DNA of 64,000 bases, from assembly GCA_015183035.1 (NCBI GenBank), contig JACZZP010000007.1, positions 2,232,001-2,296,000 on the forward strand, in the 5' to 3' direction. A program made the position numbers and the translations under genes. The notes beneath the pieces were generated by a model. That model saw only the letters and a program-made list of their open reading frames with translations, searched no databases and was not told the DNA's origin. The DNA comes from Meloidogyne chitwoodi (lineage: Eukaryota; Nematoda; Chromadorea; Rhabditida; Meloidogynidae). This document shows positions 24,743-38,300 of this stretch, piece by piece (position 1 is the stretch's first letter; the number at the start of each line of letters is the position of its first letter).

Positions 24743-26712
24743 TTTTATTAGCTCAATTAATTAATAAAAAATTTAATAATTTATTTGTCATTTTTAAAAA
24801 TTATTTTATTTTTTTTAACCTTATTTATTTTTTAAGTTGCTCATATAATCGTTATTTTTTATTTTATGACAATTTTGATGATTTTTCTTGATCGCCAAGG
24901 TCAACCAAAAAAAAAAGGTGTTGAAAAGGGAAATAGAGACGTAAGCAATTTAATTCTGACATTTTTTATATTATATTTGTATTTTGCCTAGAGAAGGGAA
25001 TAAATAATAAAATCAGAATTAAAAAGAATACAAAATAATTATTAATTAAAATCAGAAAAATCAGAATTATAAAAGTAAAGAAAATACAAAATCAGAATTA
25101 TATAAAACATACCAGAATTTTTAAAACTTGATAGAAACATCATTCTGATTTAAAAAAATGTGTTTAAGTTTTAAAAATTTTTTGTTTGTATTTTGTTCTG
25201 AATTTTAGTTTTGTATTTTCGCTAAATAATTCTGGGAAATTTTTTTAATTAATTTAATTTTTTAATTTTCACTTTACCGCCCGCTGTTTTTTTGTTCTCT
25301 ATTACAAAGTAAAATATAAGTTTTGTGTGAAAAGATCTGCGTAGATAAAAAGGGATTGCGCGCAACAGTGAATATTAAATAGTACTAAAATACCTATAAT
25401 TGCGGTGTATGAGCTAAAAGGGAATAATGATGAATAGATTATTTGATGAATTAGAAGAGTGACAAAAAAGAACTTGAAGACTTTGTTTTAAGAAAGGTAG
25501 AAGAGGTACAATTTTTTATAAAAAATTATTTCACTTTAGAAGGGAAAATCAGAATAAACTTTTTGAAAAACTCAGCAGCACTTATTATTACTTAAAAAAA
25601 ATCAAAATTTTATATAAAATATTTAATTAAAAAAATATTTAAATTTCAAATAAATAAAAATACTCTAACTAATACTAATTTTTAACTGTTTTTAACTGCA
25701 AATAAAATAAAAATAAAAAAGAGATCAACGATGGGCGGGAAAAATAACAGGTAGATGAGAGGTGGATTAATTGCAATTGCGGAGAATCGCCGATTTTATC
25801 CATTCATTGTCAGTCAAGCGCCTCGTAACACAAAACACACACATAAACAAAGCCTGCAAAAGTAGCTATTATACTTTTTTTAGTACTTGATATATTTTAT
25901 ATTCTCTTTTTTGTTATTAATAAATAAAAATACAAAACAGAATTCTGATAAAAAAGATGGAATATTTTGAAGTAAAACACAAATCAGAACTTTGAAAAAT
26001 TCTGATTATTAAAAATACAAACAAAATCAGAATCTTAATAATAAAATCCTGATTTGTATTTTTGACATCAGAATTTTAATAAAATTAATTAAAAAACACA
26101 AATCAGAATTTTTTAATCTATTTCTTTCCAAGTTTATTTTTCTTCCGGAACTAAAAACACTGCTTCCCTCTTGTGGGCGGTCCTTTCTCTTTTCCTTTTC
26201 CAAGGCTTTTATTTTTACTCATTTCACTTGCTAAAAGCTTCTTATTTAGCAATGCTGCCCTATTTTTGCCGTAGAGACGCGCGGCACAATTTTTAATTAA
26301 TTATAAAAAAATATTTTATTTATTTTTTTTTAATTTTTTTAATATTTTTATTAAATTTTATTTTATTGATTTGTTTTGAAATGTCCTTTTATTTTATACT
26401 CATATTAAAAAACCTTCCTTTCATCACAGTCAATGTCCATCCATTATATTTTTTTACCCAATTTTGGCACTTCATTTTTCTCTTGGCCAGGCCAATTTTA
26501 GAGAGGGGGGAGGGTTTGGCCTTTTTATATACCTTCTTTAAATAAACAAATATATTTAAATATATATTCTTTTCGTTTACATTAAACAAGAAAAAAAGCC
26601 ATCATTAAATAAATAGAAAAAATATTATTATTTTTTTCAATTCTCACTCATTTTTTGGGGAATTATTTAAACATTTTGCGCATAATTAAATATTTTTTTT
26701 AATTTTTAGATA
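24743..26712. other. Intergenic region before eva-1
   Basis: About 2 kb with no supported gene. It contains clusters of ATCAGAAT/ATTCTGAT words (24950-25220 and 25930-26115), a TTCCGG word near 26155 and a GC-richer patch at 26160-26290. Sequence just before 26713 ends AATTTTTAG, a likely trans-splice acceptor for eva-1. Confidence 0.5.
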
Positions 26713-29700
26713 ATGTATTTTTATAATTTTTATTTTTTTAATTTTTCTGTTTTTCTCTTTGTTTTTAAAATTATTTTATTAATTATTTTATTTGTTTCTT
26801 GCCAACAACAACAACCTTTAAATGAACTTAATATTCGGTCTGAACTTGTTGAAGGTGAGAGAGATACTGATTAAAAATGGAATAGTTCATTCCACACTAT
26901 TACCCTTGTTCCCTCCAGCCTACCCTAGTTCCTTTCACACTACTGACCATGTTCCTTCCAGCCTACTACCTTTGTTCCTTTCACACTATTCTTATCCTCC
27001 GTTGACTTTTTAGTCACGCAATTTTGCAAAAAATGAGTGACCAAAAATATAAAAAATACTTGACTGACCTTGATTACAAAAATAAATTTTAAAAACCTTT
27101 CCCCACTTTTCCCCTCATAATAAAAAGGCATAAAAATTGAATTGGCCAATTTGTCTCTTTTGTTATGCGCATCTTTTATTATAAATTTTTCTTTTATATT
27201 CATTGACTACAGCTGCAAATAAAATAAAATAGTGGTAATTGCACCATTTGTTATTTTGACCATTTTCGTATAATCGGCTTTAAATGAATAAAAAAATTTT
27301 CGGGCGGTTAAAAGGATTTTATATTTTAAGATTAAAATTAAACAAAATTGAGGAAATTTATAGAAAGAAAAACCAAAGGTAAAAAGACCACACAACCTAT
27401 TTTTGCAGAGTAGCGTGATTAATTGCGTGACCTCGCGTGACTTGAAATGAAAATGTATGACTAGACTATCACTGTTCCTTTCACACTACTACCCATGTTC
27501 CTTTCACACTACTACCCATGTTCCTTTCACACTACTACCCATGTTCCTTTCACACTACTACCCATGTTCCTTTCACACTACTACCCATGTTCCTTTCACA
27601 CTACTACCCATGTTCCTTTCACACTACTACCCATGTTCCTTTCACACTACTACCCATGTTCCTTTCACACTACTACCCATGTTCCTTTCACACTACTACC
27701 CATGTTCCTTTCACACTACTACCCATGTTCCTTTCACACTACTACCCATGTTCCTTTCACACTACTACCCATGTTCCTTTCACACTACTACCCATGTTCC
27801 TTTCACACTAATTTCTTTTCAATTTTTTACCTCATTATTCTGAGTGACCTAACAGTGCGTGACTACTTCTAAATTTTGTATAATGAAAATAAAACTCATA
27901 AAAACTTTTTCAGCTCTTCTAACTGACTCTTTACGCCTTCGCCTCGTTCAAGCATGTCAAGGAGATCGTGTTAACCTACAATGCCCAAAAAATACTTATA
28001 TATCTCCAAATAATGCATTTTTTGGTCGTTTAGTGCCAAGTAGTGAACTCTGCCCTTTTAGCAAAATTAAAAACAATAATGAAAATTTTGTGGAAAAGGA
28101 GGACACAAGCTGTGATTTTACTGAAACACATTCTGTAAGTATAAAAACAATTTTTTCAATTTTTTTCTTTTTTTAATAAAATAAATTTCCTAAAATTAGG
28201 TAATATTCTCTTAATTCTCATTTTATTATTTTTATAAAAATAATAAAAAAATAAAATGATTAAATAAGTAGAAGAGAAACAAAAACATTGCGTGCCAAAT
28301 TATGCAAAGCTTTAAAAGCAGAAAAAATAGTAAAAAATAAAATTTAATGTTTTTGATGTTTTTATAGTCTCTAAAAATATATACAATATTATAAAATGAA
28401 AAAAAAATTATTTTAAATTTTATTAAAATAAATAAGTAAAATAATTAATTGGAGGGAGTGTAACATTTAGGCGCAGGAACGTTTAGGCGCAATTAAAATA
28501 AAATTTAAAAAAAAATTAAAAAATATTAAAATTAATAAATTTAACAATCTATTTTTTATTTAATTTTTGTAAATTAATTTATTTTTTTTTATTAAATACC
28601 TACATATTTATCAAATTTTCCCCTTTAAACTTTATTTAATTTTTTTAAATTTTTTTTTCATTCTCAAAAGGCTAATATATAAACTAATTTATTTACTTGT
28701 ATTATTTTCTTCTTTTTTTTTACCCCAACTTTTTCATTTACTTTGACCAATGTCCATTTCCGTAGGGAAATATGCGCGTGTCCCTTATCCTCTACCCCTT
28801 ACCTCTTGTAAAAGCCTTTTTCAATCTACTCTGTATTTTCTCCTCTTTTATTTTATGGCACATTCCCTCTTCATAAAAGAGTGTTTTTAAAATTTATATT
28901 ATTCTTGTAAAAGAGGTAGAAAATTATTTTTTTTTATTTTTTGCCAACCCAACACTGCCAGCCTTATATACTATAATTATCTAATATATCGTCATCCTCT
29001 CTCAATACACACTCATCTTTTTAATTTTATTTTATAGCCGTGGTTGTTAGGTGAAAAATGGCCCGATATTATTTATTTATATTCTTTCCTTTTTTTAGCT
29101 TTTTATTTTTTAAAAAAAAACAAAAAAAGGTATTTTTTGAAGAAAATACTTGAGAAAAATTTAACTTTAAAGTTGATAGCCACTAGAAAAATTTAAATTT
29201 GATATTATAGTCAAAAAACTAAAATAAAACAATAAACTCCAAAATTAAATATTTTTAAAGTCGAAGGGATTTGCAACTCTTTGGATGGTTTTAAATAAAA
29301 TTTAATCATTTCCCTCACATATGGGGAAAGGTTGTGATGACAATAAGAGGAATAAATGGACATTTTACAATTCTCTTCGTGGTCACCTCTCTGCTTCTGG
29401 GAATTTATTTTCCTCTTCGGAATTTTTTCATTTTGGTGGTCACAGTGGAATCGAAAAAAACTGAGAGAGGGGATGAATGATGAAAATTGTAAAGGGGGAA
29501 AGAATATTTTGAGTGATGAAATTGAGTCGACAGAAAAAAAAAACCGCGGGAATGCAGCAGTTAAATTGAAGGGGAATTAAAATATTGGGAGTAGCAAAGT
29601 AGTTGGGTGGACAAAAAGAGAGAAAAGCTTAGGTATTAAAATTGAAAAAAATAAATAAAGAAAAAAACTTAAAAAATAAAAAATTAAAATTGGCACTGAA

Positions 29701-32700
29701 CTGACCTTCTCAATTTTATTCTTTAAATTTTAATTAAAATTGCGACAAAGTAAACTTTAGTGTAGTAAAAGAAAATACACACCGTTAAAATTAAAAAAGA
29801 AAAAAAGATTTCACGATTGAGTAAGTACTCAAGTGCAACAGTTAGCTTAATTAAAATGAGGATTATTTTGTGGAAAAAATATTTTTGAGTTAAGAAAAAG
29901 GGAAGAAAGAATCAGAATTGAAGTCTAAATTATTATTTTAACTTTGAATTATTAATAATTCTGATTTTAAACTAAAAACACAGAATTCTGAGAATTATAT
30001 AAAAACAACAAACATACAAAACCAGAATTTTAATTAAAAATTTTAAATCAGAATTATTATTTTATTTAAACCAGAATTTTAATTAAATTTAAAACACAAC
30101 TCTGATTTTTGTGTTTTACAATTAGGCTTAAAACAAAAACAATAATTCTGTTTTAATTAAACTTTGTCTGTCTATCTATTGTAGACATACTATTTCTTCT
30201 TTCTCTTACTAATAATAAAAATAATTTTCTCGTAATATCAGAATTTTATGTATTTATAATAAATTTATGTATTTTACAATTTCTGGTTTAATAAATAAAA
30301 ATACCAGAAGCTTTTTTTATCTTTTTCTATACTAATCCTTCCATTTATTTATGTAGTTTGTTTCTAATGCTTGTGTTTATTGCCCTTTTCCAAAGCAGTT
30401 TGTGTGCTGCGCGTTTCTTCACTCAATTTTCTTTATTTTTCAATTTCTTCTTCCAATCCTTAACCCAAGAAAATCCAAAAAAAGAGAAAAGTCTTTAGAA
30501 AAATAAAATGTATTTATATGCCATTCCCGAGGGAAATATTCTCTACTTTTTTTCTTCTGAAAGTAACGGTGTGTATTTTAGTGGTCATTTGTTAATATTT
30601 ATTTCCTCTCAACTTACAAAGGTTTTTAAAAAAATTAGTTATTGAAAAGAAGGAAAATATATAAATAGAGAGAACAAATAAAAGAAATAAAAAATAGAAT
30701 ATTTATTTGCCGGTATTTTTCAAGGAAATGTTTAAAAAGGCCATAATGATTAATTGGTTGTAAAGGGAAGAGAAGAGAGATGATCTGATGACAAATTGGA
30801 GTAGTACATAGTAATAAAAAAATTAAATTGTTGATTGAATAAATAGTAAAAAGAGAAAAGAAAAAGGGAACCTCTAAGAGTGCCGATATTTTGAATAATT
30901 TCGAGAAAAATTTAATTTTTTATTTCATTGGCACCGAACTGTCCTTAAACGGAATAATTCACTTAAAGAATTTTACTACTTTTTATTTTTAAATTTAATT
31001 TTATTAAAAAGCATAATAATAAAAATTTGAATATTTTTGAGTTTAACAGATAGAAAAAAATATTTTAAAAAACAATAGAAGGCAATAATTGACCTCTTCT
31101 CTTCTATTTATTGTTCTTTTTTCATTCAACAGCTGTGACCCTTTTTTAAAAGAAAAATTTTGGACAACAAAAAAAATCCAAAAATACACAATATATCCAA
31201 TAGACCCAAAAAAATAAATTTTTGTCAATAATAAATATAAAAACCTTAATGAATTTAAAGTTGGGGGAATTGATTGATTGTTATTGTGGACAAATTGGAA
31301 GAAATAAATGTTTTTGGGAAAGAGATATTACTATAATAAATTAATTTAATTTTTAGAGGAAAATAAAAATAAAAAAATTAAATTTAAAAAAAATTAATTT
31401 TTTTAGCGTATTCAAGAACTTTGCCGTGCCAAACGCAAATGCCGTCTCAGAGTACAACCTGAAGTTTTTGGAGAAAAAGACCCTTGTCCTTATACAGGGA
31501 AATATTTACAAATTGGCTATAAATGCACACCTGGTGATTTTTTATATAAAAAATGATTTTTGAGTGCCAAAGGTCGTTTTGGTGCCGATGTATTTTTTGG
31601 TGCCAATTTTGAGTGTCTGAAAATTTGGTGCCAAATTTCTTTTTTTTCGATAAATTTTGTTTTTAGTTCTATAGGTCGTTTTGGTGCCAAAATATTTTAG
31701 GCTAATAATTAATTGTACTTTATTTTGAAATAAAATTTGATTTGTCTTTTTTAATTTTCCTCATTCATTTTCTTTCTCTAGTCTCTTTCGAGGACCAAAA
31801 CTTTTGTGAAGGACAACAAACAAGATTAAGCTGTGCGCGAGGCCAACGACTTTCAATTTATTCAGCACATTATGGTCGTTCGTCGAATGGTCAACAACAA
31901 AATTATTGTGGGGGAAAACAAGAGGAAACTAATATAGGCAATCGAAAAATACAGCAATTATCATCATTATCCTCACATGGTTGGTTTTTTATTTTTGAAA
32001 AATAAATAAATTATTTAAAATTTTAAATAAAAAATCTGAGACTCAAAAATACTCAATTCATTTTTTCTCTCAAAACATTTCTTCTGTTCAAATTTATTAA
32101 ATTAGGTTAAAAGAGAAAGCACCATAAATTAAACAAAAATTGTTTATCGCTTCTTGCGCGGTTTGGCCATTACTAAATATTACTCTGCTTTAAGGTCAAA
32201 ACAACATCCGTTCTTTTTCTTTAAGTGTTTTTACTATTTATTTTTTTCCTTTTTTCTATTTGTATTTTTCAAAATTCTGATTTATATTTTTAGAAATTCT
32301 GATTTATGTTTTTATGAAATTCTGATTTGTGTTTTTATGAAATTCTGATAATGTTTTTATGAAATTCTGATTTGTGTTTTTAGAAATTCTGATTATTCTA
32401 AATATGTGTTTTGCTCAAAATTCTGATTTCTTCCTATTAATGTATTCCTTTCTTCATTAAAAAAATACAAAAAATAATAAAAGAAAATACATAATCTATT
32501 TATTAAAGTGTCAAACAGAAAAATAATAAAGCATTTTCTTCTGGTTCTGACATTTTCTCTCTTTCTTTTCTGTCACATTTTGTGGCCTTAATTTGCCTAA
32601 TTAAGGGATTGGCTAGTAAGTGTGGAAATGTGTGTATGCAAATTAAATTCTCTAGGCTTTTATATTTAAGAAAGTAAAAATATATTTTTATTTTTAAGGT

Positions 32701-35065
32701 CAAGTTAAAAAAATAAATATTAGAAAATTAGAGTTAAATATTTTTAAAGGGTTCTTAAATTTAGTTTAAATTTTTTAATTATTTTTTAAGGAAAATCTCG
32801 TTATAAGTACACCCTAAGGGTAAGACTGACCTTATAACTATTTTATTTTTATTTTTATTAACAAACCAACAATTCTCTCTTCTTTAACCATTTAATTGTC
32901 AAATAAAAATAAAATAAAATTTGTCGGCAAATCAAAAAAAAATTTTTAATAGCAAATTAAGAAGAAAACAGACAATAAAAGATATTAAATCACCGGAAAA
33001 TAATGGCGCAAAATTGTTTGGGAAAAATAAATAAATAAAAAATAAAAGAATAGGCCAATTGTGTGAAAAAATAAATTAAAAATAAATAAATTAAAAAAAA
33101 CAGATTGTGTAATTGATGTACTCCCTCAAATAGCCAGTCGTTGTCATGCCCAACTTTTTTGTTCAATTTTGGTAGATGATCGTTTTTTAGGCAATCCATG
33201 TCTTCAACAACAACAATTAATTAATAATAATAAAAAATATTTAAGTATAATATTTGCTTGTGTTGAAGATGAAGTATTTAGTGAAAATGCTTTACGTGGA
33301 AGACTTGAAGCTATGGAACAATTAAAAAAGGTAATTTCACAAACTTTAATCCAACATATCTCTTTAATCCTACGATAATTTTTTTTAATTTTTTTGTCAA
33401 TGAAAGATCGTTAAATGCTCTAAAAGTTTTTCAATCAAAAATTCTATCTGTAGAATTTTAGGCGAGATATAGAAGATTAAACATTTTAAGTTCTAGTGTA
33501 TTCTGGAGCCTCTATCTCGGCTTCTAAAAAACCAACATAGACAAAGTAAAGCTTATTTAGTAGAGTTTGAAAAGCTGAATCGAACAAGATATAAAGGAAA
33601 AAGATAGGTAGTATATAAGTCTAGATATAGGCTTTTAAAAATCATAGTGTGAAAGGAACAACCAAAATCTTTAAAAATCAAAAACTTTTTCAATTTTTGG
33701 CCAAAATTCATAAATTTTGGTTTAACGGAAGATCAAATAATGGTCCACAATGTAAATTAGGGAATAGTCCAATAATTGTATTTGTTCCGAGATATAGGGG
33801 TTAAACCAATGTTAATCAAAAAGCATACTTTCCATATATTAATGCCTATAAATTTAAGTAAAAATTAATTAATAAATATTTTTATTAATTTTAAAGGAAA
33901 TGGATACATTTTATCGTCAAAACAATAATTCTAATAATTTATCAATAATTACAACTTCTCCTCAACGAGTAGAACGACATCCTCTTTTGGCTGAGGACGA
34001 AGAGGAAGAAGAAGAAGAAAATGAAAATGAAGATTTTGATCATGGAGAAGATGAAGAAGATGAGTATGAAGATAAAAGAAAAATTAAAGAAGAAGAAGAA
34101 AATTTAATAAATAAAAATAAATTGGAGGAAATTGGGGAAGAAATGACTGAAGAAAAACAGATAAAAACAGAAGAAAATAATAATAATAAATTAAAAGAAA
34201 ATAAACAAATTATTAATAATGTTGATTGGAAACCTGCTTGGCCTTTGTTAAATGACAGAAAACATGAAGGTAAAAAAAAAATTTTTTGGAACAGCTTTTT
34301 TAAATTAATAGAAAATTTTGATGATTTTTAAAAGCTGCTGGTTGGATTAATTTTATTTTTTTTATTTTTTCAGCGTTTCTTTTCCTTTTGCTTCTTCTTT
34401 CTTTTTTTCTGAGTATTTTAATTTTAATGTGTGCTTGTCTAATGTGGCAATGCCGTGCTCGTGCAAAAGAACGTCGTGATCGAAGGAGGGCAGAAGAACG
34501 TGAAGCAACTGCTAATTTAAGACTTTGTCATGGATTTGGATGTGGAAGTGGAGGTAAAAGAACTTTTTTTATTTTTTTTAAAAGTGTGGACAAAATGTCC
34601 AAATTATCAAAATGGACAAAATGTCCAAATTTAAAAAAAGGACAAAATGTCCGAGTTTTATAAAGTGACAAAATGTCCAATAAAATATTTATTAATTAAG
34701 GTATTGTCTACCCAGACTCATCAGAAGGTGGAAGCAGTCACCGACTTATCAATTCATTTCAACCACCACAACCATCTCTTCCTCCAATATCTTTACCTTC
34801 AACAGCAACACATTCATTTGGAATTCCCTTTTCTACTACAGATATATATCATGGATGTTATGGAACAAATAATAATTCAAATTCTGGGCCAGGAAGTACA
34901 ATTTATGGAAATGGGGGAATGTTAAATAATCATTGGAATGGATTTAATGGTACTACTTTACCTTTAGTAAATAATTGTAATGAAGAAGAAGAAGAAAATA
35001 CTCAACTTTTAAGAAAATTTAATATTAATCAACAACAACCAACATCTTTACATCGATTTAGCTAA
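26713..35065 (+). CDS. eva-1: EVA-1 receptor: two SUEL-type lectin domains and one membrane segment
   Basis: Exons: 26713-26854, 27914-28134, 31407-31533, 31782-31979, 33104-33330, 33897-34269, 34374-34553 and 34701-35065; every junction keeps frame. Exon 1 is a signal peptide (FLFVFKIILLIILFVSC). Galactose-binding lectin (SUEL) domain 1 spans exons 2-3, with ACQGDRVNLQCP, CRAKRKCRLRV and YLQIGYKC. Domain 2 spans exons 4-5, with FCEGQQTRLSCARGQRLSI, SRCHAQLFCSILVDDRFLG and IIFACVEDE. A long Glu/Asp-rich linker follows, then a transmembrane helix (FLLLLSFFLSILILMCACLMW), a basic stop-transfer (RARAKERRDRRR) and a Pro/Ser/Asn-rich cytoplasmic tail. C. elegans EVA-1 has this plan and is a co-receptor in SLT-1 and MADD-4 axon and muscle-arm guidance. 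The ATG is three bases after TTTTTAG. Intron 1 holds a minisatellite and intron 2 is over 3 kb. Confidence 0.93.
26880..27000. repeat. Diverged GTTCCTTTCACAC repeat cluster
   Basis: Four to five imperfect copies of a ~23-25 bp unit (TTCCTTTCACACTA, with CTTCCAGCCTA variants) sit in eva-1 intron 1, about 480 bp before the homogeneous array at 27475. They look like an older version of the same unit. Confidence 0.65.
27475..27811. repeat. 23 bp minisatellite (TTCCTTTCACACTACTAC... unit), ~14.6 copies
   Basis: The 23 bp unit repeats almost without change. Since 23 is not a multiple of three and the unit has no stop, all three plus frames stay open through the array; these ORFs are artefacts, not genes. 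The array lies in eva-1 intron 1. Confidence 0.95.
28135..31406. other. Long eva-1 intron 2 (3.3 kb)
   Basis: AT-rich intron between the two exons of lectin domain 1. It contains TTTAGGCGCA twice near 28470-28490, ATCAGAAT clusters at 29910-30280 and TTGGCACTGAACTG/TTGGCACCGAACTG words near 29692 and 30928. No coding sequence was recognised. Confidence 0.55.
31558..31700. repeat. TTTTGGTGCC repeat cluster
   Basis: GGTCGTTTTGGTGCC occurs near 31570 and 31680, with further TTGGTGCC copies between, in eva-1 intron 3. Reverse forms occur in a dip-2 intron at 53370-53520. Confidence 0.65.
32265..32425. repeat. AAATTCTGATT short tandem repeat
   Basis: About seven imperfect copies of a ~23-25 bp AAATTCTGATTTGTGTTTTT-type unit in an eva-1 intron; same word as the widespread ATCAGAAT family. 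Confidence 0.75.
34286..34350. repeat. Small hairpin element, copy 1 (eva-1 intron)
   Basis: Left arm TGGAACAGCTTTTTTAAA and right arm TTTTTAAAAGCTGCTGGTTG are near-complementary. The copy fills most of the 104 bp intron 34270-34373. Confidence 0.65.
34587..34680. repeat. GACAAAATGTCC cluster
   Basis: Five copies of GACAAAATGTCC-type words with short spacers sit in the 147 bp eva-1 intron 34554-34700. Confidence 0.75.
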
Positions 35066-35346
35066 TTTTAATAATTTTATATATTTTTATTTTATTAAAT
35101 ACAACATATCTGATCTCTCTTAATTAACTCTGTTTAATTTCTCTAATAAATAAAATAATTTTTTTAATTTTAAAATAATAATTTATATTTATATATCATT
35201 CTCTGCATTGCCTATATATTTAAATTTATTTTTTTATTATCACTTTTACCATTTTTTGATTTTAGTCAATTAAAAAAAACATTGATAAAATTCTAAATAA
35301 TACATATAATGTTGTTTTATAAAATAAAGTAATTTTTGTTTTATTT

Positions 35347-38300
35347 TTATCCACAACAAGCTCTCCAAAACAAACGCAAATGACCAATGTTTTCTGAGAC
35401 AGAAACAACTGCTTTGCACATACTGCGAACTGCTGGTACAGTTTGTGGCGGAGTTGAGTGTCTATTGTTGTTTTGATTGTTTTGCTTAAATATTAAAAAT
35501 TTGTTTTTTCCGGAAGATGTTTTTGTTTTGATTCCGGAAAATGTTTTTGTTTTTCCGGAAGATGTTTTTGTTTTGTTTTTCCGGAAGATGTTTTTTTTGA
35601 TTCCGGAAAATGTTTTTGTTTTTCCGGAAGATGTTTTTGTTTTGTTTTCCGGAAAATGTTTTGTATGTTTCTTATTTAAAAAATTACTGAATGGCTTTTT
35701 GCAACTTTTGCATCAGCCAAACACTCATTTAATAATGAATCAAGTTTTGAACACTCGCGCTCCAGAAAAGCTATTAGTGGTCGATGTTTTAAAACAGCAT
35801 CGTCTCGACATATTACTCTACCAATTCCCACTAAGGAATGTCCTTCAATATAAACCTGAAAAATAATACATTTAAAAATATTAATAAATTTACAATTTGA
35901 ATTTTTTGAAATCCTGAAGATGTCGGTTCTTTATTTTCTTCAAGTAAAACAAAAAATTGTTCAATAATTGTGCAAATTGTGTCAATATGAGTCTCGACCT
36001 GTGGTTCCCATATTCTAAACAGATCTCTTTGTTCAGGTGCCAATGAACGTGCCAATTCTGCATTAACACGACAAATACCAAATTTTGAAGATAATCCTCC
36101 AGTAGTAAAATGGCTTAACCGGGAAGGGGGTGAGTGTAAAGATGAAGTATATCCCTGAAAATATAATAAACATCAAAACATAAACATAAAAACATACATT
36201 CAAACAATTTTGTTGTTGTCCACCTTCTGTTGTTGTGTTGGAATCAATACTTAAAACACTTGCTAAATCATCCTCTTCTAGTACCAAATCAGTATTTTCC
36301 ATATTATTATCTCTTTCATTAAATATTTGTTCTATTTGTTGTTTTTGTTGTTGTTCATGTTTTGTTTGTTTTTGTGGTTGTTCAAGTGTTGTTTGGACAG
36401 AACTTGTTGTGGAACTTGTTGATTCACCTCCATCCATTATATCTGTTGTTCCTTTTAAATTCTGAAAAATAAATGTTTTGAAAATATTTTTTAAGAAATA
36501 TATGTATATTATTACTTTATCCCTTGTTTCTTCCTCTCCACCAGATGAAGAATAATAAAAATTTTGAAGAGAAGAAGTTGGGGAAGGTTGACGATAAAGT
36601 GGATAATGTGGAAGAGTAAATAATCCATTATTACTGTTTTGTTGTTTTTGTGAAAAACGATTAGATGATGATGGCAAGAAAACTGCTGCTGGTGGGTGAT
36701 CTGATTGTTGTGGATCAGACCAGGCAGAAAGTGAAGAAACCCATTGGACAAGTTTGGCACAATCTCTGGGAACCTTTAAATTAATTTTTATTAATTAAAA
36801 AATTTAAATAAAAATACCTGAGAAAGAAGGGCAACAACTTGATCAAGAGCATCGTGTCCGACAACACTGCCACGAGGACGAGACAATGCCGAAAGAAGCC
36901 AACCCGTAGAGTCTAGAGATGCACGTAATCTGTTTTTAATTTTATAAATAAGCTTGGTCAAAAACAAATGTTTGTTTGAATGTTTTTCCGGAATATGTTT
37001 ATTTATAAATTAAATGTTTGTTTGCGTTTTTCCGGAATATGTTTATTTATAAATTATAATGTTTGTTTGAATGTTTTTCCAGAATATGTTTATTTATAAA
37101 TTACTAATGTTTGTTTGAATGTTTTTATGAATATAATTTACCGTCGTAACAAAGTTAACGAATATTCACAAGGTTGTAATAATAGCCTTAAATGAGCTTG
37201 TCTGGGATCATGCCGATGTAAGGAAATTCTCCCCAACGTTTCAACCAACTCATCAAGAGCAATTTCAACAGTATAACTACAAAAATATAATAAAGTTTTT
37301 AATTTAACATTTAAATTGAAAAACTTTACATTGTATCACGTATGGCACCTAAATTATGACGAAGAATATGTGATTGTCTCCATCCACCAATTTCTAAACT
37401 AGCATTGACAAATTGATTCATCTTAAATGCACCAATGTCAATTACTTTTGCACAATCATTTAATTGAGAACAAAGAAATCTTTTGCGAAGTTGTGCCTTT
37501 AAAATTTTGAAAAAACTAATTATTTTAGTGATTAATTTCAAACTTTAGCTTCTAAAGCAGCAGATGAGGAAGGAGATGTCGCTGGCATTATTTTATTATT
37601 TAAATAAAATTCTTCACTATCTGTTAAACTATCTAAAGCATCTATTTCGTCTTCTGGTAACTCTTCAGCATTATAAATATCATCTTCCAAATCATCGGCG
37701 CTATCATCTCCACTTTCGCTATAATCAGGTGGAGGACTAAAAAACTTGTTTTAAATATTCCATATTAATGTTTTTATAATTTTACCGGATAGTGTTTATA
37801 TTTTCAAAAACATTGTTTTTAATGATTTTTTACTAGAAAGTTTTATATATGTTTATAGTATTTTAAATATTTCCCGAAATGATTATGTTTCCTTGATGTT
37901 TTTCCTGATAAAGTTTTAAATAATGTTTGTAAGATGTTTTTGAAACAGGTTAATATTTTTACAAAACATATTTTTAAATGTTTTCAGAAAATGTATAGTA
38001 TGTTTTTCAAAAGTGGTTTGCTTTTCCGGAACGTGTTTTTGTGATGTTTTAAAGAACTTACCCATCGAATGGAGCATAGAAGTGTTGTACAAGTTTATCA
38101 TTAAAGGTAACTCCTCTTCTAGGGGGTGGTACTTCAAAATTATTTATTTTTTCATTGTTTCTATTTTCTTCATTTATTTCATCCTCATTAAAAGTTGGTG
38201 AATTAGCTCTAGGAGTATTAGTAGTATTTGTAGGTGGATTAATACCAAATTGCTTATTATTTGGATTACCCTCCATTGAAAAATTAAAAGATGATGATGT

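Noticed and set aside
27457..27872. Three overlapping ORFs with His/Pro/Thr repeats
   Set aside because: They come from a 23 bp minisatellite without stop codons, in eva-1 intron 1; all three frames are open for that reason only.
29356..29580. ORF of 74 residues with a hydrophobic start inside eva-1 intron 2
   Set aside because: Looks like a signal peptide at first, but it has no splice partners and the rest is low-complexity Lys/Asn/Glu; likely chance in intron DNA.
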